Assembly: GCA_945889005.1 (NCBI GenBank)
Contig: CAMDBI010000014.1
Coordinates: 1-64,000, forward strand
DNA from: Bacteroides fragilis
GTDB lineage: Bacteria > Bacteroidota > Bacteroidia > Bacteroidales > DTGW01
Length of the DNA stretch: 64,000 nucleotides
Direction: 5' to 3'
Shown in pieces: positions 47,865-54,759 of this stretch. Every line of letters starts with the position of its first letter. The first letter of the stretch is position 1. The notes under the pieces were generated by a model. The model worked only from the letters and a program-made list of their open reading frames with translations, was not told where the DNA came from and made no database searches. The translations under genes and the position numbers were made by a program.

Positions 47865-48709
47865 AATACATTGTAATTATATTCATATTAGGAATAATTA
47901 TTTCGTGCAACAACGATCCATTGTTGGATATTGACAATGCTCAAAAAACAATTGTTGTCGATGCTTGGATCGAAGAAGGCTCGGGTCCCAATGTTTTGCT
48001 TACCTGGAATTCGCCCTATTTTACCAAGTTGGATAGCGAAAGTATTGCTAAATTGGTAATTAGAAGCGCCAAGGTAACTGTGTCCGATAGTGTTACGACT
48101 GAGATTTTAACCTTAAGAAACAATAAGAATAGTTTTCCTCCTTATGTATACCAGGGATTCGATATAGTTGGACAATCGGGCCGAAAATATACTTTGAAGG
48201 TAGAATATAAAGATTTTGTATTAGAAGCAACAACAAGCATTCCTCGATCGGTTGCTATCGATTCGGCTTGGTTTGAGTTAAATGAAAAAGACGATTCTAC
48301 GGGAACGGTTTTTTTAAATTTTATTGACGATCCAAACGAGAAAAATTATTATAGAACGTATAGCAGGATTTTTAAAAAACAGAAAAAATATTTCCCAACT
48401 TTGTATTCGAACTTCGACGATAAATATTTCGATAAAACTCAAATTTCGCTGGAGTTGAATCAAGGTCCCGAGGCTTATATAGAATACGATATTGATATCA
48501 ATTATAGCTTGGGCGACTCTATAATAATGAAACTAACTACAATCGATGCAAATACTTATAATTATTGGAATATATATCAACAAGAAGTAATTAATATTGG
48601 TAACCCCTTTGCATCTAGTTTTTCGACTATTCCCAGTAATATTTCAAAGCCAGGATTAGGTATTTGGGCGGGTTATGGCGTTTCTTACTATTCCATCAAA
48701 GCCAAATAA
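47861..48709 (+). CDS. DUF4249 family lipoprotein
   Basis: A 282-residue lipoprotein. The signal peptide ends at a lipobox cysteine (IIISCNNDP). The N-terminal part (TIVVDAWIEEGSGPNVLLTW) matches DUF4249, whose members sit next to TonB-dependent receptors and are outer-membrane surface lipoproteins. Its start overlaps the receptor stop as ATGA, strongly suggesting that the two proteins act together in uptake of an unknown substrate. It is followed by a bidirectional terminator. Confidence 0.85.
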   Translation: MKYIVIIFILGIIISCNNDPLLDIDNAQKTIVVDAWIEEGSGPNVLLTWNSPYFTKLDSESIAKLVIRSAKVTVSDSVTTEILTLRNNKNSFPPYVYQGFDIVGQSGRKYTLKVEYKDFVLEATTSIPRSVAIDSAWFELNEKDDSTGTVFLNFIDDPNEKNYYRTYSRIFKKQKKYFPTLYSNFDDKYFDKTQISLELNQGPEAYIEYDIDINYSLGDSIIMKLTTIDANTYNYWNIYQQEVINIGNPFASSFSTIPSNISKPGLGIWAGYGVSYYSIKAK

Positions 48710-48740
48710 AAAAGGCCTGTGTTTTCACACAAGCCTTTTT
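48709..48740. terminator. Bidirectional terminator between DUF4249 and lipoprotein A
   Basis: AAAAAGGC (48709-48716) pairs with GCCTTTTT (48733-48740), with inner TGTG/CACA pairs. It lies between convergent genes. A close copy is at 50419-50448 after lipoprotein B, as part of the duplicated unit. Confidence 0.8.
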
Positions 48741-48760
48741 ATTATTTCTTTAATTTATGA

Positions 48761-50185
48761 CTATTCAATTTTATTTTGCATTTTAGTAGCCATTTTTTCA
48801 AACTCATCTGCTACATTATCAAATCCTTTTTCAAAATAAGTTTCGATATCTTCATAAGTTCCATCACCAAATTTAAGCTTTATATTCATGTCACTATGGT
48901 ATTCTGCAGCATCATTTACTACATAGAACTCTCCATCGCAAATCTTTTTCTGTTTAGCTGTATTGATCAATGCTATTTCAATATTTGTGTTTACTACACC
49001 AATCATTTCTTCATTCATTTTCTTGTCAATATCGTAATACTCCATATTTTCAGCCTTTTGGATTTCCATGTATTCCTTTTGATAATTAGTCCAATCAACA
49101 TTATAACCGCCGTATTTTTTATAAAAATCTTTCCATTTGGTTTCGTATTTTGAAGATAAAGCATCATATTGGCTTTCATATTTATCATCGATAGCACGAC
49201 CGGCTGGCATCATCGTTTTAACATCAATATTACCAATTAATTTTACATCCATAATGGCAATATATGCTCCCGCTTTGGTTACCACTTTGTCTAGTTCAGA
49301 TTCATCTTCCATCGATGACATAGCATCTTCGGTAAAAGTACCCTCTGCCAATTCGCCAAATGAAATGATGTTTTTAGTGGCATTTTTAAAAATAACATCG
49401 GTAGAGATTTTCGTGTTTGTATTATCAAACTCGCCTGAAAGTGAATAGACTCCGATAGTTAATGACGCATTTACTTTTGTTGGAGTACCATCTGCTTTAT
49501 AAGTTGCCGTAAAAACAAACTTCATTTCTTCTTTGCTATTAACGGTTAATAGAATTTCGGCCGATTTAGGTAAATCATAAAACTCTTCTGAAATTTTACC
49601 TTTTTCGGTTATTGTAAAGGTTGTAATATTTGATATTTTCAATTTCCCGGTGTTCGTGGTTGCTGTTTCTGAAGCAGGGAAATTGATTATTATTGCATCT
49701 TCTCTATTTTCAGTTTCTTCAAGTTCTTTTGTTGAGAAGTTGTATGTATAAGTCATACCTTTAATTTCATTCCATTGATTAATAATAGTGTCTGGCGTCG
49801 AAACTTCTTCTTCAGACGAAACTTCTTTTTCAATAGATTTCAATAGTGCGTAAGCATTGTTTTTGTCGTCTGACAAACTTGCAACACTAGAAATTATTGA
49901 CATATATGGAGTTGCAGATTTCAAATTACTATCCATACGTTTGATCATACTGGCAGCCGCGTTAATTGCAGTCTGGTCGGTGAGTGTACTAAGTTCTTGA
50001 GCAACACTAACACCGGTACTAGATAATACTTCTTTTTGTTGCTCTGGAGTAAGATTGTCGGCAGCTACATTGGTCGAAAGCTCTTCGCTAAGGGCCAAAC
50101 CTAAATCTTCAGTTTCCTTTTCTTCGCATGACCACAACATCATTACGCATGCAATACTGATAGCTAAAAATTTTAAATTTCTCAT
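48761..50185 (-). CDS. Predicted lipoprotein A (paralogue of the gene at 50469)
   Basis: A 474-residue protein with a signal peptide and lipobox cysteine (MMLWSCEEKE). The first 150 residues are helical with low-complexity acidic stretches (EEVSSEEEVSTPD). The middle is beta-rich (SAEILLTVNSKEEM, TFTITEKGKI). The C-terminal 120 residues are helical and charged, ending KMQNKIE. I do not recognise the family. It is paralogous over its whole length to the next gene. It lacks the 24-bp repeat array of copy B. It is probably attached to the outer membrane. Confidence 0.85.
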   Translation of the reverse strand: MRNLKFLAISIACVMMLWSCEEKETEDLGLALSEELSTNVAADNLTPEQQKEVLSSTGVSVAQELSTLTDQTAINAAASMIKRMDSNLKSATPYMSIISSVASLSDDKNNAYALLKSIEKEVSSEEEVSTPDTIINQWNEIKGMTYTYNFSTKELEETENREDAIIINFPASETATTNTGKLKISNITTFTITEKGKISEEFYDLPKSAEILLTVNSKEEMKFVFTATYKADGTPTKVNASLTIGVYSLSGEFDNTNTKISTDVIFKNATKNIISFGELAEGTFTEDAMSSMEDESELDKVVTKAGAYIAIMDVKLIGNIDVKTMMPAGRAIDDKYESQYDALSSKYETKWKDFYKKYGGYNVDWTNYQKEYMEIQKAENMEYYDIDKKMNEEMIGVVNTNIEIALINTAKQKKICDGEFYVVNDAAEYHSDMNIKLKFGDGTYEDIETYFEKGFDNVADEFEKMATKMQNKIE

Positions 50186-50418
50186 TTTTTAATAAATTTA
50201 AGTGAATAATAATTTCAATTTTAAAATTATGAATAAAAATTGAAACAAACACCATGCCAAAAAATATTTTAAAATTTTTGGCAAAAAATCTAGAGAAAAA
50301 TACGACTACTCTTGCGCCTCCAAAAACAATACGGCTAAACAAAAGCTTTAATTTTTTTTAGTGTTTTATTAAATTCTACTATGACAAATTATGAAACCAA
50401 TGTAAATAATGTCAAATA

Positions 50419-50448
50419 AAAAAGGCCTGTGAAATCACAAGCCTTTTT
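50419..50448 (-). terminator. Terminator after lipoprotein B
   Basis: AAAAAGGC (50419-50426) pairs with GCCTTTTT (50441-50448), inner TGTG/CACA. It is a duplicate of the terminator at 48709-48740. Confidence 0.75.
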
Positions 50449-50468
50449 ATTATTTCTGTAATTAATGA

Positions 50469-51944
50469 CTATTCAATTTTATTTTGCATTTTAGTAAGCA
50501 TTTTTTCAAACTCATCTGCTACATTATCAAATCCTTTTTCAAAATAAGTCTCGATGTCTTCATAAGTTCCATCTCCAAATTTAAGTTTAATATTCATGTC
50601 ACTTTCGTAATTAAATTCATCATTTACTAAATAGAAGACCCCTTCGCATATTTTTTTCATTTTAGCTGTATTGATCAAAGAAATTTCTATGTATTTGCCT
50701 ACAACACCAATCATTTCTTCATTCATTTTCTTATCAATGTAGAAACGCTCCATATTCTCAGCCTTCTGGATATCATTGTATTCCTTTTGATAATTAGACC
50801 AATCTACATTATAACCTCCATATTTTTTATTAAAATCTATCCATTTGGTTTCGTATTTTGAATCTAAAGCATTATATTGACTTTCATATTTATCATTGAT
50901 AGCACGACCTTCTGGCATCATGTTTTTAACGTCAACTTTACCAATTAATTTTATATCAAAAATAGCAATATATGCACTTGCTTTAGTAACAACTTTATCA
51001 AATTCGTCGTCATTTTCCATCGACGAAATTGCATCTTCGGTAAAATTACCTTCGGCCAATTCGCCAAATGAAATTATGTTTTTAGAAGCATTTTTAAATA
51101 TTACATCGGTAGAGAATTTAGAGTTTGTATTTTCCAATGCACCTGAAAGTGTAAATGTACCAATTGTTAATGTTGCATTTACTTTGGTAGGTATACCATC
51201 TGCTTTATAGGTAGCCGAAAAAACAAATTTCATTTCTTCTTTGCTATTAACGGTTAATAGCATTTGGGCAGATGCCGGTAAATCGTAAATCTCTTCAGAA
51301 ATTATAGATTTTTCGGTTAATTTAAATGTTGAAATATTAGATATTTTCAATTTTCCGGTGTTTGAAGTTGCTGTTTCTGATGCAGGGAAATTGATAATTA
51401 CAGAATTCTCTGTATTATCAGTTTGGTCAAATTCCTTAGTTATAAAATTATATGTTAAAGTCGTACCTTTTATTTCATTCCATTGTGAAATTATTGTGTC
51501 TGGCGAAGAAACTTCTTCTTCAATCGATTTTAATAACGAGTAAGCATTATTATTGTCGTTAGATAAACTTGCTACATTAGAAATGATTGACATAAAAGGA
51601 GTTGCCGATTTCTGAGAACCACTCATACGTTTGACCATACTAGCAGCCGCGTTTATTGCTGTCTGGTCGGTGAGTGTACTTAGTTCTTGTGCAATACTTA
51701 CACCTGTTGTCGACAATACTTCTTTTTGTTGTTCAGGGGAAAGATTATCGAGAGCAAAATTAGTAGAATCATCAGCAACAATATTTGTAGAATCATCAGT
51801 AACTATATTAGTAGAATCATCAATAACTAGATTTGTCGAATCAGAATCTTTAAGATCTAAAATATCTTCCTTTTCCTTTTCTTCGCATGACCACAACATC
51901 ATTACACATGCGATACTAATAGCTAAAAATTTTAAATTTCTCAT
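50469..51944 (-). CDS. Predicted lipoprotein B with N-terminal tandem repeats
   Basis: A 491-residue lipoprotein, paralogue of the gene at 48761. The first 24 residues are identical through the lipobox LWSCEEKE. After the cysteine it has four copies of DDSTNxVx-type 8-residue repeats (DSTNLVID, DSTNIVTD, DSTNIVAD, DSTNFALD), coded by 24-bp repeats. These form a flexible, acidic stalk. The rest is similar to copy A in order and length, and ends KMQNKIE. No known domain is recognised. The upstream gene is tRNA-Lys on the other strand; its promoter lies 127 bases upstream of this start. Confidence 0.87.
   Translation of the reverse strand: MRNLKFLAISIACVMMLWSCEEKEKEDILDLKDSDSTNLVIDDSTNIVTDDSTNIVADDSTNFALDNLSPEQQKEVLSTTGVSIAQELSTLTDQTAINAAASMVKRMSGSQKSATPFMSIISNVASLSNDNNNAYSLLKSIEEEVSSPDTIISQWNEIKGTTLTYNFITKEFDQTDNTENSVIINFPASETATSNTGKLKISNISTFKLTEKSIISEEIYDLPASAQMLLTVNSKEEMKFVFSATYKADGIPTKVNATLTIGTFTLSGALENTNSKFSTDVIFKNASKNIISFGELAEGNFTEDAISSMENDDEFDKVVTKASAYIAIFDIKLIGKVDVKNMMPEGRAINDKYESQYNALDSKYETKWIDFNKKYGGYNVDWSNYQKEYNDIQKAENMERFYIDKKMNEEMIGVVGKYIEISLINTAKMKKICEGVFYLVNDEFNYESDMNIKLKFGDGTYEDIETYFEKGFDNVADEFEKMLTKMQNKIE
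51760..51849 (-). repeat. 24-bp tandem repeats in lipoprotein B
   Basis: Units at 51760-51783, 51784-51807, 51808-51831 and a partial one at 51832-51849. They share GTAGAATCATCA on the plus strand. In-frame gain or loss of units would change the length of the stalk behind the lipobox. Copy A has none. Confidence 0.85.
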
Positions 51945-52047
51945 TTTTTAATATATTTAAGTGAATAATAATTTCAATTTTAAAATTAAAAATGAAAAAT
52001 GAAACAAACTCCATGCCAAAAAATATTTTAAAATTTCTTAGAAAAAA

Positions 52048-52078
52048 TTTGGTGAGAAAAAAAAACCGACTACCTTTG
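52048..52078 (+). promoter_or_regulatory. tRNA-Lys promoter
   Basis: TTTG (52048-52051), 19 bases, then TACCTTTG (52071-52078). This is an exact match to the Bacteroidota pattern TTTG-N19-TAnnTTTG. Transcription should start near 52085, leaving about 84 bases of leader before the tRNA. Confidence 0.7.
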
Positions 52079-52168
52079 CGCCACCAAAAAACAAAACGGC
52101 TGAACAAAAGGTTTAACTTTTTAGTGTATTGGTTTGAAAAGCATACAATTATAAAATATTAATAGGTC

Positions 52169-52244
52169 GATTCTGTAGCTCAGCTGGTAGAGCACATCCC
52201 TTTTAAGGATGGGGTCCTGGGTTCGAGCCCCAGCAGGATCACCA
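52169..52244 (+). tRNA. tRNA-Lys (anticodon TTT)
   Basis: Acceptor GATTCTG pairs with CAGGATC. D arm GCTCAGCTGGTAGAGC; anticodon stem CATCC/GGATG with loop CTTTTAA (TTT); T arm CTGGGTTCGAGCCCCAG. CCA is encoded (52242-52244), unlike in tRNA-Gly of this window. Confidence 0.97.
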
Positions 52245-52250
52245 AAATTA

Positions 52251-52280
52251 GCCCTGGTTTTTTAACCGGGGCTTTTTTTT
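52251..52280 (+). terminator. Terminator of tRNA-Lys
   Basis: GCCCTGGTT (52251-52259) pairs with AACCGGGGC (52264-52272), one G-U pair, followed by eight T. Confidence 0.85.
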
Positions 52281-52317
52281 GCTTATACTCTAACCTCTAA
52301 TTAAGTTTGATAAATAT

Positions 52318-52442
52318 AACCACAAAGGCAACAAAGTTAATCTCAAAGTCACACAAAGGCTTATTTTTAAAATAATATGAATTATTCTTATTATTTATTT
52401 TCTTAGAGATATTTTGTGCAATCCTTAGACGACTTCGTGGTT
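52318..52442 (-). repeat. Fold-back element downstream of pyrD
   Basis: AACCACAAAG (52318-52327) and CTTCGTGGTT (52433-52442) are inverted, with one difference that is a G-U pair in the minus-strand RNA. Words ACAAAGG, CTCAAAG and ACACAAAGGC repeat in the left part; CTTAGCGACTTTGCGTC is at the pyrD end (near 52533). The spacer from 52281 to 52556 has no gene. Confidence 0.55.
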
Positions 52443-52556
52443 TAAAAAGACTCAAACAAACAATAAACCCAAAGGCGAAAAATAAAAAGTTCAATAAAAC
52501 AATGTCTAAAGCCTAATATACTAAATATTTCTTAGCGACTTTGCGTCTTCGCGTTT

Positions 52557-53603
52557 TTATTTTCTACTTTTGCGCAACAGCATCTTATTTATTGCTTTAG
52601 CAATGGCTGGGCCATAATATATAAACCCCGTGTATACCTGAACAAGGCTAGCTCCTGCCTCCATCTTTTCTAATGCATCGGAAGGCTCTATAATACCGCC
52701 CGACCCAATCATAGGTAGCTGACCATTGGTTTTTCGATGTATATAACGTATCAATTCGGTCGAATGCTTTTGTAAAGGAGCTCCACTGAGTCCGCCGTTT
52801 CCAATTTCTTTTATTTTATGTTCAGAGATCGAAAGCTTGTCGCGAGTTACCGTTGTATTTGCAACCACAATTCCATCTGTAGTTGTTGTTTGTATAATTT
52901 GTAGCACATCGTCGACCTGATCGAAATTCAAATCGGGCGATATTTTAAGTAGTACAGGCTTTTTAATATCAAACGCGTTACGTCGGTTCATGATTGCCTG
53001 CATAATATGCAACAACGAATCGTGATCTTGCAAGGCTTTTAGGTTCGAAACATTCGGACAACTTACATTAACAACGAAATAATCGACCCAAGGGTACAAT
53101 TTTTCGAAACAATACAAGTAATCGTCAACCGCATTTTCATTAGGTGTTGCAGTATTCTTACCAATGTTTCCACCAATAATTAAATCAGAAGGCTTTCTTT
53201 TTTTTAACTGCTCTACAGCATGATCTACGCCCAAATTATTAAATCCCATTCGATTGATCAAAGCCTGGTCTTGCTTAATTCGAAAAATACGAGGTTTAGG
53301 ATTTCCCCCCTGAGCTTTGGGAGTAACAGTACCAATTTCGATAAACCCAAAACCAAATTTCGACATTTGATCGAAAAACCGAGCATCCTTATCGAAACCA
53401 GCTGCTAAGCCAACAGGGTTTTTGAATCGAAGTCCACAAAACTCTTTTTCTAGACCTTTGCAGCACTTCGTGTACCACTTCGATACAAAAAAACCAATCA
53501 AGGGGATTTTAAAAGCGACTTTAAGAATCTTAACAATTAAATGATGGACTTTCTCGGGATCCATCAAGAACATAAGAGGACGAACTATAGATTTGTACAA
53601 CAT
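52557..53603 (-). CDS. pyrD: Dihydroorotate dehydrogenase (quinone), class 2
   Basis: The fourth step of pyrimidine synthesis, oxidising dihydroorotate to orotate with FMN and passing electrons to quinone at the inner membrane. The 348-residue class 2 enzyme has the N-terminal membrane-associating helix region (MDPEKVHHLIVKILK), the FMN-binding segments NPVGLAAGFDKDA and GGGLSGAPLQ, and the catalytic-base region VNVSCPNVSNL with the serine typical of class 2. Single gene, convergent with nothing close; the XRE gene is upstream. Confidence 0.95.
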   Translation of the reverse strand: MLYKSIVRPLMFLMDPEKVHHLIVKILKVAFKIPLIGFFVSKWYTKCCKGLEKEFCGLRFKNPVGLAAGFDKDARFFDQMSKFGFGFIEIGTVTPKAQGGNPKPRIFRIKQDQALINRMGFNNLGVDHAVEQLKKRKPSDLIIGGNIGKNTATPNENAVDDYLYCFEKLYPWVDYFVVNVSCPNVSNLKALQDHDSLLHIMQAIMNRRNAFDIKKPVLLKISPDLNFDQVDDVLQIIQTTTTDGIVVANTTVTRDKLSISEHKIKEIGNGGLSGAPLQKHSTELIRYIHRKTNGQLPMIGSGGIIEPSDALEKMEAGASLVQVYTGFIYYGPAIAKAINKMLLRKSRK

Positions 53604-53622
53604 TTTTTATTTACAAAAATAG

Positions 53623-54078
53623 CTATTTTGATGGAATATATTGCTCAAAGCTACCATCTGAATAAAATAGTAATACTTTTTCCAGACTTTTTGAAATATC
53701 GATTTGTGTCGACGAACTACTAGTTACATTTGTAATCTTTCGGTCGGCTACTGAATTTACATTTGTATCATTAGATATATTACTGTAAATAGGAGCATTT
53801 TCATCTTCAACCATCTTAGGTTTATAATCAATTACAGACTGTTTAGAAATATTGTCATTATTATCAATCGATTTATACATATTCCCTTTGCCGGTAAGAA
53901 GCCATTCGGGGTTCAAACGATCATATTGATCAATTATTTTAATAATAAGGTCGTAACCCGGATTGTTTCGTCCCGATAATATGTGAGATATACTCGATCG
54001 TTGAATGCCTAATACGTCGGCAAATTTCGAAGGACTAATATTCTCCTTTATTAAAAATTTTTGGATCTGTTCTCTCAT
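53623..54078 (-). CDS. XRE-family transcriptional regulator
   Basis: A 151-residue protein with an N-terminal helix-turn-helix (about 1-60; SKFADVLGIQRSSISHILSG), the segment WLLTGKGNMY that often follows in Bacteroidota XRE proteins, a poorly ordered Asn/Ser-rich linker (70-125), and a conserved C-terminal KVLLFYSDGSFEQYIPSK. It probably represses its own gene: a 44-bp palindrome and flanking TTTACA/TGTAAA half-sites lie just upstream. Its stop is 19 bases from the pyrD start, so the two can be cotranscribed. Confidence 0.9.
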   Translation of the reverse strand: MREQIQKFLIKENISPSKFADVLGIQRSSISHILSGRNNPGYDLIIKIIDQYDRLNPEWLLTGKGNMYKSIDNNDNISKQSVIDYKPKMVEDENAPIYSNISNDTNVNSVADRKITNVTSSSSTQIDISKSLEKVLLFYSDGSFEQYIPSK

Positions 54079-54080
54079 TG

Positions 54081-54151
54081 TTTACAAATATAAATTCACA
54101 ATACTTAATATGATTACAATTGTAATTATATTAAGTATTGTCAAATGTAAA
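54081..54151. promoter_or_regulatory. Operator-like region upstream of the XRE gene
   Basis: A 44-bp palindrome at 54098-54141 (arms ACAATACTTAATATGATTAC and its complement, one mismatch) is flanked by TTTACA-AA-TATAAA (54081-54094) and by the inverted TTGTCA-AA-TGTAAA (54138-54151). The region starts 3 bases upstream of the xre start codon, so binding there could block transcription. Confidence 0.6.
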
Positions 54152-54743
54152 CATATTTTAGATTTCTGTTACAAAAAACAAATTAAATTTTTACTAAGAA
54201 CCATAATAAGACTATTATATAAAATATTATAAAAGCATAAAAAAATATGCAAAAGACAAAGTAAAAAGGCTGTTAATCATATTTACAAGGTTTGTATATT
54301 AGACATAACAACCAACTCAATTTTCAGATGACTTTTGAAAGAAATATACATAGACCTCGCTCATTATTTTCTTTTTCAATCACATTGAGCGAGATCGAAA
54401 TGCATTTAAAAAGTTTTTTAAATAGATACCCAATAAATTCGGAATTAAATATAGGGCATTATATAAAGATTAATGTTTTACTTAATATAATATATATATA
54501 TAACTGGAATACAATGTTATATAATAAAAAAATAATGATATATGATCTAAAAACTGTAATTATGTCAAGAAAAAGGCTTTAGTATTTAAACATATAGTTA
54601 ATATAAATGCTATAAAATTATGAATAACAGATATTTGAATAATATTAATTGATTTAAAAACGACGTTTTAGAGTTGTGTTACAAATGTATACAATGCCTG
54701 TATTTCATTATGATTAATAAGTATTAACCTATCCTCAATACTA

Positions 54744-54757
54744 TTTACACATGTAAA
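54744..54757. promoter_or_regulatory. Distal TTTACA-N2-TGTAAA site
   Basis: TTTACACATGTAAA has both half-sites of the palindromic pattern seen near the xre gene. It lies directly after the stop of the FAD/Fe-S oxidoreductase gene (minus strand) and far from the xre start. It may be a second XRE site or a chance match. Confidence 0.35.
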
Positions 54758-54759
54758 CA

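Larger units (their letters stand above)
48709..50365 (-). repeat. Duplicated unit, copy A
   Basis: About 1.66 kb: terminator, lipoprotein gene and upstream region. The upstream part includes ATGCCAAAAAATATTTTAAA and CGACTACTCTTGCGCC. That matches copy B (50419-52125), where the last string is CGACTACCTTTGCGCC and is part of the tRNA-Lys promoter. In copy A the -7 box has changed (TACTCTTG) and the spacing to TTTG is 26 bases instead of 19, so it is a relict promoter with no tRNA behind it. Confidence 0.75.
50419..52125 (-). repeat. Duplicated unit, copy B
   Basis: About 1.7 kb: terminator, lipoprotein gene and upstream region up to TTTTTAGTGTATT, about 40 bases before tRNA-Lys. It pairs with copy A (48709-50365). 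The copies are in direct orientation, separated by about 55 bases. Confidence 0.75.
54079..54759. other. Long AT-rich spacer with operator-like elements
   Basis: 681 bases with the xre palindrome and half-sites at its start and a TTTACA-CA-TGTAAA site at 54744-54757. A frame at 54292-54582 (96 codons) has AT-driven composition, no plausible start signal and no similarity I can name, so I do not call it a gene. Confidence 0.55.

Noticed and set aside
51760-51849. A CRISPR array
   Set aside because: The units are 24 bp without spacers and lie in frame in a lipoprotein gene.
54292-54582. 96-codon open frame in the spacer after xre
   Set aside because: Composition follows the AT-rich spacer, and there is no start signal, neighbour relation or recognisable motif.
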